From Lojkania enalia (Eukaryota > Ascomycota > Dothideomycetes > Pleosporales): a DNA stretch of 64,000 nt. The stretch lies in contig ML986585.1 in NCBI GenBank assembly GCA_010094045.1, positions 219,196-283,195 of the forward strand, in the 5' to 3' direction. Below are positions 23,072-34,800 of the stretch, in pieces (position 1 is the first letter of the stretch; each line of letters starts with the position of its first letter). The notes under the pieces are model-generated. The model ran no database searches. It was not told the origin of the DNA and was given only the letters and a program-made list of their open reading frames with translations. The position numbers were made by a program, and so were the translations under genes.

Positions 23072-23869
23072 GACGGCTTGGTCTACGAGTCTGGACAGAA
23101 TCCGTACTTTAGAAATCGTGTCACAAGGACCAGGAAATGAGTATACGAGCAAGGTCGGACGAGCACTAGTCATATGTGCTATGAGACAAGAAGGTTTCTA
23201 ATCATGTCGTTGCATATGGTGGTGCATTGTCAGCAGATATCCCGTGTTTCTCTATTCAGCTGCAGCGGAATTCGATCTGCTAATGCCCACATTGGAACAC
23301 CCTGTTCTGCATACCATTTCACTGCACTCGAAGCCTTCGCCTGCATTTGTAGTGTTTTGGTGCATCTTTTCTTTTCTTTCTGTGGCGTTTTGCATGCGTA
23401 TATTTACAATGCCGCGTGTTACACCACCGCTTTTAAGGCGTTATGGATGGTATGGTATATATCCCTCTATTGCCATTTTTGATGAGCTCGTTAGACGGTG
23501 AGATGAGGATGGTGTCTACCTGTGGAAGATGTGGAGTGCAGACGAGGATTGAATAGGGAATATGGTAGTGTAGTAGACGAAGATACTTCAGGATGGTATT
23601 TGTGTTGTGCTTGTTGTGGGTGATGTGAACGGTATAGATTGTGAAGGGTTTATAATATTTGCCGTTTGCTGAGGTTTAGTGAGGTAGTGTGGTTAGAAGG
23701 AGAGGTATCAAATTTGACCTTCGCCAGGTCGATGAGGGAGAAGTTGGCCGAAAAGACCGAGACCAGTAGCCCACAGCAAAGCCCCAGGTAAACAGCCTGA
23801 GAACACCCTCCTGCGAAATCTGTCGTCACGCTTTCTACGTGTATTGCGCTTTACTGGGGAAATTGTATC
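23072..23869. other. Intergenic, 3' flank of the SNF2 gene
   Basis: No gene seen. T-rich tracts around 23,330-23,400 may belong to the 3' untranslated region. A GTGATGTG-type G/T-rich stretch lies near 23,600-23,700. Confidence 0.35.
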
Positions 23870-24343
23870 ATGGGCGGACCATTAAGCGGCACATCTATCA
23901 AAATTCTTGACAAGGACTTTGAACCTCTTATGGAAACGACGATGTTCCTAATTGGTAATTCGCAAATCGGTTCAAACGATGCGTCTGATCCTGAAGGACT
24001 TTATGGAAAGTTAATGGACTTAAAGTCCCTCATGGATTATCGCAGACTCCGCGCGGGTCCGGATAGACTCGGATACACTTTAAGACCGATGCCAGTTAGA
24101 GATTTGGTTTGCGTACTGCACGGCCTGAGCACGCCTATAATTCTTAGACCGGCGATGGAAGGGATGATCGAAATTATCGGATGGTACTTTCTGGAAGACG
24201 TTATGTACGGAGAGACGGTGCCGGGGAGTGGCATGAAGAGGACGGGTGTATATTATGCTAGAGGGGCACGTAAAGCAACTTCTACGAGGCTTATGCACTC
24301 TCTCACACTAGGCTGGGATTATCTTGTTATTGAACGCTACTGA
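23870..24343 (+). CDS. Short ORF resembling the C-terminus of HET proteins
   Basis: An intronless frame of 157 residues. Its middle reads RPMPVRDLVCVLHGLSTPII, then LRPAMEGMIEIIGWYFLEDV and MYGET. HET-family and related fungal proteins end with the same order: a D-hydrophobic-CVLLG segment, a P-V-LRP segment, then a GE.YV.GLM.GE helix. No HET core, ankyrin or other domain is present upstream; the preceding bases are open for only a short way. It is therefore probably the left-over 3' end of a larger gene, though the frame is intact and could be translated. The Gly of the usual C-terminal GEC is kept as GWY. Function is unknown. Confidence 0.45.
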   Translation: MGGPLSGTSIKILDKDFEPLMETTMFLIGNSQIGSNDASDPEGLYGKLMDLKSLMDYRRLRAGPDRLGYTLRPMPVRDLVCVLHGLSTPIILRPAMEGMIEIIGWYFLEDVMYGETVPGSGMKRTGVYYARGARKATSTRLMHSLTLGWDYLVIERY

Positions 24344-25364
24344 GGATTGCTGAAAGTTGCGTACAAAGTTTCACTGTCTACGAAGTAGTGTCTTCTCAAC
24401 GCCCTCTGGTTTTTCAAAGTAGACCACACACACTCAGTTAGCCTAGACTTTTAGCCAGTACATATCTGATGCTCCTCCAGCTACGCTCCGTAACGCATCA
24501 ATATATTGCTAGGATCGAAAATGTCCGCCCCTGCTCATACTATTGTTGCAATAAAGGCATTCAATTGCTACTTGCAGAAGATCATTATTCAGATAGCCAG
24601 TCCAAGTCCGTTCCATCCCATCCCTTAAATAAGCCTCACTTATCATCCGAACGTCTCCTGCGTATTGATCCATCCCCAAACGAACAAACGCCCAACGCCA
24701 GCCATGATTCGGCATCATGCTAACGTCTCAAACTCATCACCAACATTAGCTATCACAAGAAACCGTCCCCCCGCAGCCCGTGCAACCACCCTCATCGCCG
24801 ATCCTCACCACATCCGCCTCACCACCCGCTCAGCACTTGCAACATCGGAAATAAAAGCCCGCCACTAGACCCCATCAACACCCTCCAATCGACCGTTTTC
24901 ACCAGATCCTCGACAGCAAGGCAAGGGCATGGTCGATCGATGATGCATGCGATGCGCAACGGTCTCGCTTCCTGGGAAAAGGAAGGTCGGCCAATCTCGG
25001 CGAGGGGCGCGAGGGGCGCGGGCGCGGGCACCCGTGCAATTTGTGTGGGATTAGCGTGTGTCCCCAGCGTTTTCCTAACGCGGTTGGGTGGCGGGATGCC
25101 GGGATGATTTAGCGAAAGGTTAATAATGCTTGGGAACACGCGCGCGGCAGGGAAGCACATGTGTACCGAGAATTGCGGACGGGGCTGTGCTTGGGGTGTA
25201 GCATACATACGTGATGAACGATCGTGAAGTTTGGAAATTATTTTGGTTTAAGGGCTGAGCGGGGCTTAAGAGTCTCTGTATATTCTCACACTGCTTCTTC
25301 GAGTTTGGGATGCGTATATACTACTAACAAACGAAAATACTGTTCATTAATTACTAAGCAAGCC
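24344..25364. other. Intergenic, no gene seen
   Basis: A minus-strand frame at 24,819-25,208 is open over a locally GC-rich patch (GGGGCGCG runs near 25,000-25,030), but its translation is Pro/Ala/Arg-rich without recognisable domains. I do not call it. Confidence 0.35.
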
Positions 25365-25368
25365 ACAA

Positions 25369-25406
25369 TGCCTCGTTGGCGTAGTCGGTTATCACGGTGA
25401 GCCTCG
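25369..25406 (+). pseudogene. tRNA-like 5' half (degenerate)
   Basis: The bases GCCTCGTTGGCGTAGTCGG, then TTATCACG, look like the acceptor 5' strand and D arm of a eukaryotic tRNA. The A-box consensus TRGCNNAGYNGG is met. A D-stem base is mismatched (GCG facing CAC). A weak B-box-like ATTCGAATCTGG lies at about 25,513, but no 3' acceptor strand ACGAGGC follows, so no full cloverleaf can be drawn. Confidence 0.3.
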
Positions 25407-25989
25407 TCTACCTCTCACGCTTCTATCCGTATCCGATTGTAACAAATGATAGTGGGTCTCATAGCCTCCATCCTGTGACTGCTCATCAATAGCAGAAATA
25501 CCAAGGCTACAAATTCGAATCTGGCACCGGACATCCCTTTTTGCTAGTATAATCCCTCTTTGTTGATGGTTCGGTAGGATCCGATCTAGGTTTCAGACTC
25601 GGCGATCTGGATCTTAGGTGGAGTGATGAAGGCAATACTTTATTTGAGGTATACCGAGAGGGAACTGAATGGAAGAAGAGATTGAATTTTAGTAAAGCGC
25701 GTATTTTGATGCTTTTCTCATTCGGATAACATAGCACCGCTATCGACCGATCTAGAGACTCAAAGAAAAGTTTTTTAACTAATTTTTTTTTATTTTAAAG
25801 CGAAATATTAGCAAGCAATGAGGATTTTTCAGAATGTGAAATAGGTAGGTGGAAATAATTACTGAACATAGCGCAATATGACGCTTAAATCGCATAAAGG
25901 TATTGACAGATACTACATAGCTTCATAGCGCCGTCAGGTAGCGAGACAAACGCAATCCACAAAGTAGTGGATATAGTCTAGATGTTATG

Positions 25990-27186
25990 TACCCGTGCAC
26001 GACGGAGCACTTGAAGCAGGAAAAGTAGCCGTCAGCGTGCCGGCCGACAACTGCAATATACCCACGAAAATCCAAACACAGCCACGAGCGCTCAACCATC
26101 CAGAAATCCTCTTCTTCATCTTCTCCTCCATCCCCTCCTATCATAACCCCCCCAAGGCTTCCCTCTTCATCAGCCCCTTCCCTCCCTTCACATCTCACAC
26201 CACCGGGTCTTCACAGCCACCAAGTCCGAAAGTCCGCAGCTGCTACATCCATCCCACCGGCCCCCTTATCCTCGAAACCTGCATTTGTACGACGCCGCTG
26301 CGGCCCGGCTTCGGTTCTTGCCGTGTGGGTCTTGTTTGCTTTATCATTGGGGTGGGTCCGGGCAGTTTCCGTTTCGGAGGTATGGACGGAGGGATGATTG
26401 CATCGAGGTTATTGCCCATGCCAATAGTTCGGAGTAAGTATTCGTAGAATGAAGGATCTGGGTTGCTTGTCGATGACGCTGTGTGAGTGTTCGGATTCAG
26501 GATGTTCTATTCGACAGATATCTTGATGCATGTGCAAAATATGGTGCACGTCTTTCCGACGCTAGAAGATTGTTATACTTAAGTCCGATTTTGCTATTTG
26601 TTGTCAGGATTTCAACGAAGAGGGATCTAAGCGCCGATGCGAAGTATAATTCCAATATGGGATGGGAATTTGGGCGAGAAGTGATCCCGATACTATTTAG
26701 ACCATCAAAGATGTGAGTAGCGATGGATTGGTTAGTAGTCGTGCATCTAAACTACACACGCAATATCCCTCAGCACCCTGAATCTATTGGGATTTCTCTC
26801 CAAAATATCTACGTAAGTAATAGTGTCTTGTACAAATCAGACGGCTGAATCAAACCGCCCAAACCCTCCAAAACCCCTTTACTGTAAAATCCTCATCACA
26901 TACGCTCAATCCGGCCGTCTCCGTGGACGAATTGAAATATACCCCATACCACCCCAATCCTGCCCAAGGCGGACATAAACCGGCAAGCCTCCGGGCCATC
27001 GACGACGCAATAGGTGGACGTAATTCAACATTTACCTGTTTCAGATCCACGGCTATGCTGCCCCACCGGGAGATTATACTTGACTTTGCCCACGCGCGGC
27101 CGACAGATGTGATGAGACTGCGGACGCCGCTTACACAAGAAACCCCGTTCCAGGCACACACGCATGACTCGCGCCGGCATGTATGA
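25990..27186 (+). other. Coding-like tract, possible multi-exon gene or relic
   Basis: Several plus-strand stretches read like protein and are bounded by splice-like signals. They are RALNHPEILFFIFSSIPSYH (about 26,090), LDACAKYGARLSDARRLLYL (about 26,520), MGWEFGREVIPILFRPSKM (about 26,660, followed by GTGAGT) and a last frame through SVDELKYTPYHPNPAQGGHK to 27,186. Donors GTAAGT occur at about 26,434 and 26,812. I could not chain all exons in one frame. The NHPEILFFIF start is reminiscent of F-box openings, but this is weak. It may be a gene with badly placed exons or a decayed one. Confidence 0.28.
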
Positions 27187-27596
27187 TCGAAGCAGGGATG
27201 CAACCGCATCAAGACCAGAGGAACTCTACATAGCAAGAAACGGCATTCGCACGGATGCGTATGTACGGTGTTCGGTTGTCGAAGGCAGACAATGGATCTG
27301 TGAAGTTCGTTATGGAAAGCCGGCGTAGAAATTACCAGAATGCATTGATGCATCTTACACTACGTGTATACTACCAAAAATGAAGATGCTAAATATTATC
27401 TATGCACTATCTCATACGCATCTATCCATCCGTCACAGTTCCATATTTTTTTGTCAAAAAAAAAAAAAGGAACACTACGATTGCTCCAAGTTCATCGATT
27501 CTACATAGTCCCAGTAACCTCACTCTGCTAAGCCGATCCTCCATTTCCAAAAGCCCGCATATCACAAGCAAACCCCCCTCCCTCCCTCTGTCTTTT

Positions 27597-27617
27597 AAAA
27601 AAAAAAAAAAAAAAAAA
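27597..27617. repeat. Poly-A homopolymer (21 A)
   Basis: An uninterrupted run of 21 adenines, preceded by CTGTCTTTT. Other A runs lie at about 27,457-27,468 and 27,983-27,997. They are probably simple slippage tracts. Confidence 0.9.
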
Positions 27618-29660
27618 GAAAGGCCTACCTCCAAATCCAAAACTCGGAACCATTGCTACATCCCCTTTGCCCATCATGCGCGATGCAGCGCATCATCTAC
27701 CTCTCGCATCAAGGCGAGCAACCCGCATCCCGCCCCCAAGCCATTAGACGAGTAAGAGAAAAGCAACCAGGGTATCCGCTGCACGCCCGCCAGTTCATCC
27801 AGGTCGGCGGAGCGCACCACCGAATGCAATGCACTCCAATCCAATCCAACTACAGTTTCGCAGGTGTCGCGAGACCTGGATGCAACATATATTTTAATGT
27901 AGTTTTATATATACATGTGGAGGAGTAGTTGCATCTATGATGCAGAATCAATACACACCGCACAATAGATCTGGTAGTGTTTTAAAAAAAAAAAAAAATT
28001 CAAAAAAAAAATTCAATAGTTTATAAGAACGACGAGACAGCATGCATCTCTTCGTCTACACATGTACAGAGTATACAGTGCTAGATACCAAGTCACCTTA
28101 CCGCAAAGCCCAGCTCGCATCACATGCCTGCCAACCGCCTGATTGGTCCGCGCCCCGTCCATCTTGCGCTCGTGGCGTGGCGTGGCGTGGCGGAAACAAG
28201 AACAAATGGGTAGATTCTCAGTGCCAAGATATGCTTAGCCGCATCCACCCACCCGGCCATCGCCCACAATACAAAGGTACATACAACAAAGCGAGTAGAG
28301 ATCCTGTAGCTGCGGAGTAGGTAGCGGACATGGCTGCGGAGCGTAGGCTGTTGTTCGTCAGGGCTTATCGGGATGCAAAGCACATGGCCACGACATCCCG
28401 TCCCATTCCCCGTTTGACAGCTCTGTCGCGTCACGTCACAGCCAGCCGGATCCTTTGTGGATGGCTGCTGTGGTGCGATGCGAAGGGGATGGCAAGAGAA
28501 ATAATAAGAATGGGGGGTGCTGCGTGGTGTGCAGGCGGCGGGTACGACAGCATGTATGTAGATGAGGCCAATATGGGAGCCGGAGTTGGTAGGGCAAGCG
28601 GTGGCGCCGCAAACGGCCCTATTTGCTGGGTATTTTGCATGGAGGACGGACTGAACTGGATGCGGCGAGACGCTGGGGAGAACGCCCCGGTCGGGTCGAG
28701 CGGGCAGACAGCCAGCCAGCTAGCCTAGGCTCGGCGAGATGGGGGCGCTGCAGGTGCGCTGAGCGGAATATTGCGTGGATGTAAATATGTAGGGGATGCG
28801 AGGGTTGACGGAGGTGAAGGTTGCGACTCCCGTCTCGAAGTTTCACGCAGGCCATCGAGAGTGTTTGGTGGAGCTGGCCGGGACGCGGAGACTGGCTGGT
28901 CGTCGCACCCTGGCTTTTTGGAGGGGTTTGCCCTGGCTGGGGGAGCGTCCGCGGAGCCATGGGGGGGCTTGCGGCCAAAAGGGGACTCGGGCGTCGCCAG
29001 TATTGGGGCCAGCAGGGGGGCGCCCGCCAGCAGCAGCAACTGCCCGCAACCAGCATGAACCAGCAAGAACCAGCTTGGGACGCCGCCATGCCCCATCGGG
29101 CGCGTTCTCCGCTACTCCCACCCAGCCTGTCGGGAGAGAGCCCATCTCGGTGTGGGCCCGCGGCGGGCAACCTTGGACCTTGGACCTTGGGCCTTGGACC
29201 CGTGGAGCCCGCCAAACTCAACCCGCTCAACAAGGCCCCGGGTGTGCTCTGTGCACGCGGTGCGCGCATCCGCTGGGAACCTTGCTGCTGCTGCACCTGG
29301 CGTGCCCGCGATGGAAGAAGGAAAGAGAAAATAATATTCAAGAGTTAGAGCCGCTTTCCACGACTTCCTTTCTTCCTTCCCACAGTCTGCTCTCCGCTCG
29401 CTTGCACTCGTCTTTTTTGCCGCCCTCCCTGCCCTTGTCCTGCACTGCACTGCGCTGCCCGCCGCCGCCGTCGTGCGTCTGTGACCTGTCCTCAGAGTCT
29501 GCAACCTAGAGCCGTGTTGTCTGCTTAGCGACGCTGGTGCTAGGGGCGCGCCCGGAGACGCATCCAGAGCGCCGGGAGCTGCTGAAGCACTGGGCATGCA
29601 TGGTCTGATGCCCTCCGCCCGTACATAACCCAAAGCCTATCCACTCCGCCCATAGTATTG

Positions 29661-29690
29661 CATACCATACCATACCATACCATACCATAC
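29661..29690. repeat. (CATAC)6 microsatellite
   Basis: Six perfect copies of the pentamer CATAC in a row, 510 bases upstream of the cysteine-repeat gene start. Confidence 0.95.
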
Positions 29691-30200
29691 CGCATACTAC
29701 AAACACACCACTGCTGGTAATCAAACTATCGCTGCTCAAGCCCTTGACGAGCCTCTCTCTTCACGAGCACACGCCGCCCGTCACCCCACCGCCCGCCAGC
29801 AGAGTCGACCACAAGAACAGCCGACTCGCGCGGCGCCATTGGCATTTATTGGACGACTGCACGTTAAGCCGCGAGCCTAATTGCGCCGCCGAGTCTGCAT
29901 TTTCCCACACTGTCGGTCGGTCGGTCCCGGGGTTTCGTCCCTGTCTCAGCCAGCACCAACGCACCAGCTCCCAGTACCAGCACATTCCAGGCCCGCCGAC
30001 CGATACGATACGATATTCAATGACCGCCTGCATGTCTGACCACTGCTGAACTGTGAGCTGTCCACCACCCGGCACTGCTGCTGCTCAAACCCTCAACAAC
30101 AACCCCGAGTGTGACCTTCTCTTCTCCAAAAAAAAAAAAGAAAGAAAGAAAGAAAAAAACGAGTCCAATCAGAAGAACATCGACTGCAGCTTAGCCCGAC

Positions 30201-31432
30201 ATGTCCACGCCCGCGGGACAGGAACCGTCGGCGTCCAAGGACGTGGACCGGCACAGGAGCCTGGGCAAGTATGTCAAGAGGATGAGCAGCGTCTTCAAGA
30301 GGGACAGGTCCAGCAAGAACAGCCCGTCCTCCGTGACTGCCCCCGCCGCCGCCACTGCACCTCCCTCCTCGCCGACACCCCAGGTCGAAGCTACGAAGAC
30401 GGAAACCACCACCACCACACCTGCAGCAGCGTAAGTGCCCCAATTGGGGAATTTGTACATGTGCCTGCCATGCCATACTCTTGCTGACCGCTACCACCAG
30501 CCCCGCAGCTGCTCCTGTATCTCCCGCTATCACTGAATCCCCAGTGACGGTTACTCAGCAACTCAACCGCAGCGCACTCCAGCAGGAACGAGCCCGCGCC
30601 CTGTTCGCCAAATACGGACTGACCCTCGAGTCACATGAATGGATCGCTGCACCGCCTTCTCAGCCCATCAATGTGCAGCGTGTGGAGAAGCCCATTCGCA
30701 TGCGTGTGCATCGCTCCTGCCACCGTTGTGGCACCACCTATGGCTCCGACAAGGTCTGCGTCAAGTGCACCCACAAGCGCTGCAAGAAATGCCCTCGCTT
30801 TCCCAAGAAGAAATCCGCCGGCGAGAAGGGTAAGGAGGTGGAGCAGACGTTTGACAGACCCAGGAAAAAGAAGCTCTTGACCGTGACCTCCAAGACGGGC
30901 GGGGAGCTGGTATACCAGCCTGTCAGGCAACGCGTCCGACGGACCTGCCATAAGTGCGAAGCTCTGTTCATCCCTCCCAGCTCTACCATCTGCGAGCGGT
31001 GTCGCCATATCCGCTGCACCAAGTGCCCCCGCGAGCCCGCCAAGCTGAGCAAATGGCCAAACGGATACCCAGGAGACGTAGACCCGGACAGCGAGACTGA
31101 AGTCGAGCATGTGCCACCCAAGGAGCCGCGGCGGATATGGAGAACGCCGAGGACGAGGATTCGGTGGGAATGTGAGGAGTGTCATAGTCTGTTCTTGGAT
31201 GGGTCTCCGCAATGTCCTGGCTGCGGCCATGAGCGGTGCGATAAGTGCATCAGAAAACCGTGCGTTCTCATTCTACACATGGCATATATATGGCTGATGC
31301 TAATGTAATTGAAGGCTCAAACGGATAAAGAAGGAAAGGGAATTCGATCCCGAGGTCGTAAAGGCCGTCGAGGCAAAGCTCAAGGCTCTGGCCGTCGATG
31401 ACCCACCTACGTCCGCTACCGAGGCCGAATGA
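30201..31432 (+). CDS. Triple cysteine-repeat (zinc-ribbon-like) fungal protein
   Basis: Exons 30201-30430, 30501-31259 and 31315-31432 give 368 residues. The introns are 70 and 55 bases with GT...AG ends, and both split codons cleanly. The N-terminus is basic and Ser/Ala/Thr-rich (SLGKYVKRMSSVFKRDR). Three related cysteine blocks follow: CHRCGTTYGSDKVCVKC then CTHKRCKKC-type spacing (residues 150-174), CHKCEALF...CERCRHIRCTKC, and CEECHSLF...CPGCGHERCDKC. Each has six cysteines in CxxC pairs, so each probably binds zinc. The last exon is charged and helical (LKRIKKEREFDPEVVKAVEAK). No catalytic motif or membrane segment is seen. Similar proteins occur across Pezizomycotina without known function; binding to nucleic acid or protein through the zinc blocks is an inference. 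Confidence 0.8.
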
Positions 31433-31826
31433 TATGCATTTCAATTCATTATCCGAATTTACGACTTAAAGACGACGAGGCAATGATGACGTTTTATTTG
31501 ATTTTTGGCGAGCATTTTGAGCTGGAAAAAAATTTTTTTTTTCCTCTTGAGCAAGCAAGTTTGCTTCGGAACACTACACTGTTGCTGTATTGGCTGGTTT
31601 GGGGAGACTGTGGGCAAGATGGAATAGGGGGATTTGAGATTGAGCAAGGGGTACGATTTGAAAAATTTTCGGGGTTTTCAGATGGTGGATAGGTGTGGGC
31701 AGATGAATTGTCGACACAATCACCACTTACCCATTTATCGCAGGAGAAATACCTACCTCGTAGAAATCTAGTTCCGTTTTGCTTGGGCAGGTAAATTTGG
31801 TCCTTCAACACCTATGATTGTCTGAT

Positions 31827-31856
31827 AAAAAAAATTTTTTTTTTTTTTTTTTTTTT
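31827..31856. repeat. A8-T22 homopolymer pair
   Basis: Eight adenines run directly into twenty-two thymines, about 400 bases past the cysteine-repeat gene. Possibly a transcript end signal region or only a slippage tract. Confidence 0.85.
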
Positions 31857-34800
31857 AATGATTCGGGTTTGATTCCGCACATGAACATTTTAGACAAGCT
31901 TATCGCTTCCAGGCCGGCGAACTACGTGTATGAAGGAGAACGATATCGATGAGAGGACGGAGAGATATGTCGACCGATGACCCGACCCGACGCTGTGTAC
32001 AACCCCGCCCTACCAAATGTCCCCCGAGCGAGGGATTACTAGGAAAGACGCCAGAGGAACGTGTCCCATGGTACCGCACAGCTGTCTTTCGCCTTCCGAC
32101 ACCTAAACTGGCCCACCTTCTACTACATTACACGGAACATGTCGCGCCGGGAGTGTGGGTTTGTTGGGGTTTTCGTCCTACTCCTTTGCAGGCGGCGAGT
32201 GGTGGATTGCACCGCGTATGAAGGTCGGGGAGCAAGAATTGCCGTTGATTCTCCGGATGGACCGGACTAGATTCGGTATGTGCACGTCGTGCCACTGTAC
32301 CCGACTTGACTCGAGAACCCGTCCGATATGTATGTCTATGTATCCCTCGTACGATGTCTTTCGGCGGGAGAGGGGAGGGGGAGGGGAAGGAATGGCGTGA
32401 GTGGCTGTACGAGATGTTTGTGGCGGGTAGATGGTGGTATGAAGCGTATGCGGGATATGTGCTTGTGTTTGTGCTTGTGGAACGGCGGGCGGTTGGTGGG
32501 GAGTTTTGAGGCTGTAGTGTTGTGGTACAAGGTGGGTAACAGATGCCGCGAGAAGGAAGGAAGGAGGGGAGATGTAGGCCGTGGATGGTGAGAAGAGTGA
32601 GGGGATGTGCAGAAAGATTCGATTTTACACTATAGTGCTGTGTATACAAGTAAATAGGTCCACGTTTTGCTTGGGAATCCCTCTTCCCCCCCCTCGGCGA
32701 AATTCCCATGTCCCATATACTACATATGGATTCCCGAATCCTGAGCACTAAGATTCGGAAAAATTGATGAGGGGTTAGGGTCAACGTTTGCCTAGCGACA
32801 TAGACCTATCGTGTATAGGTAGCGGGTTTTGCATGCTCAGATAGATTTTGTTGGTGGGAGTGATTGTATATCTTTCGTCAATATGTACACATATTCCGCA
32901 ATCAGAAGTATAAAGAAGAAATAGGCAAATGCCCAGCGGGCAATTACACCTTTCCCCTCTTGTATGTTCTAGAAGCGATTGAGTCTGGTACGAGATAAAT
33001 ATATCGTGTTCGGGTTTTTTTTTTTACGCATGGGTCGGACTGTGCGTAAATGAGGCGAGGTAAAGTGATTCGAGAAGCATACTTTGCGCATTCATTTTTC
33101 GGCTGTGTGGATTGTGAAGGGCTGGTATGGAGATATCTCTATTATCATCATCGCCATTTTTTGTTTCCAACAACTCATCCGCAGTATCCGCATACGGAAA
33201 CGCCCTCCCTCCACCACGTCCTTCGATAAATCGGCACGCTGCTGTGCGTGCAAAGCACATGCCTTACCGCGCGATATATCTGCATCACCCAGACGTTCTT
33301 GAAATCAGGCCCCCTTCCACCCCGCTCGTATAAACATAACTGTTTATCGATTCCATCTGCCATCCAGCCGCCACGATTTCCCTTTCCGTCCCCCTCGCAT
33401 CCGAATCCAAGCTCCAAAAAAAGCCACCATCACGGCTTCTAGTGTAGGTTGGCCTGTTTTGGGAAGCTAGAGCTGTGTAGGGGGGAATGCGAAGAGGGCT
33501 CGCTTGCGGGTAAATTGTAGGGCTGGATGGATAAAACTAACCTACATATGTACTAGACATAATTATGTAGCCTGTTAAGATGTGTGGTCTGGGTTCTAGT
33601 GGAGGGGTCAAATAACACGTTGGGGACTAGGGTTAAGTGCTGTGTGGTAGATATATGTGATATGTGTGAGGCGAGAGGGGGGATGTGGATGATGTCGGGA
33701 CGATGAAGATGTAGGCCCCTCGCTGTATTGCATGGAGGAAATGGAATGCAATGGCTTGAATTTAAGTATGAATAATCGATTCGTGGGTTTTTGGCCGGGG
33801 AGGAATGCTTCATGATGGGAGAACGTGCTACGGGTGGCGTGGATTGGGGTCTTGGTTGCATGCAGTAGCTTTCCAGGATCTGGAAGGCGGCGGGAATGGA
33901 GCCTGAGTTCATGAAGTGTAGAGAGGAATTTGGCGAGTTTGGTAGGTAGATAAAGTTGTGCTGTTTGTAGAAAGGGGGAGGATGGTCCTTCACCGCGAAC
34001 AAACATCTCTACTCGGCGAACCGGGAAAGTGGTGAGCCGAGACACGGTGGCTGTTGGTGGACTTGTGACCTATTGCTTTTGTTGGGATCTCTTTAGCTGT
34101 GAGGTTTCTGATAGGGTTCGTTAGCCGCAAATTTTGTGTGGGACCTTTTTATCGACGTTTCAAATCCTAGGAACCCTACAACACTCTTCGAATATAGCTA
34201 TGCATCTGCGCTACTTTGAGGGTCTATGTATAGACGTGTTTCTTGACTATGATATAAATAGTCTGTCTAATACATCCTTGATTATCAATTTTATATTAAT
34301 ACCACGTTTTCGTTCTTGTGCTCAGAGAAACTCGTCATCTATCAGTATAAGAGATCATGCGTAACCGCCGATCTTTCTCATGGAGACTTCCAAGCGCCGC
34401 AAAGAGCAGATGGCAGTTTAAGGAAAAGACTCGCGGCTTTATACATCCTGAAAGCAAGCGAAAAGCCGTAAGATATTCTACTGGTGCACAATGCCCGGCT
34501 GATCCACGATCCCAACGCGAGATGAGAAAAAGAATAAATCCGAATTTGAGCCATCCCCATGCCATGCACGCCACTATTGTCTTCGGATAGCGTCTGAATT
34601 TCAGACAGCATCTCACACCTCGCTCTTCTCATCCTGTTCCTTTGCTGCTTCGAACTCCTCAGTCTGTTCTCTTCCTGCTTCGATCACAGCCGTTCCCTAT
34701 GCTCTTATGTCGTTGTCAAGCTTGATCATTGTGTGTTTTCTTGCATAGGTCTGTCTAGATAACTGTGCGATTAGTAGAAAAGTAAAAAGCCTGGAGTAGA

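Larger units (their letters stand above)
27187..30200. other. Long non-coding stretch upstream of the cysteine-repeat gene
   Basis: About 28,300-29,600 is GC-rich and open in several overlapping frames on both strands (up to 240 codons), with Pro/Ala/Gly/Arg-rich translations and no domain, so these look like composition artefacts. Simple repeats are frequent: a GTGGC run at 28,170-28,192, a CCTTGGA run near 29,172-29,200 and a CATAC run at 29,661-29,690. Pyrimidine-rich patches (29,360-29,460) and the A-rich run at 30,127-30,157 near the gene suit a fungal promoter and leader. Confidence 0.4.

Noticed and set aside
26850..27353. 167-codon minus-strand frame
   Set aside because: Antisense to the more protein-like plus frame ending at 27,186; Cys/His-rich text without motif.
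28619..29509. Long overlapping frames on both strands (up to 240 codons)
   Set aside because: They coincide with a GC-rich tract, overlap each other in several frames and encode Pro/Ala/Gly/Arg-rich text without domains; expected by composition.
32128..32784. 218-codon minus-strand frame
   Set aside because: Ser/Thr/Pro/His low complexity, antisense to G-rich DNA, no domain, no introns or conserved motif.
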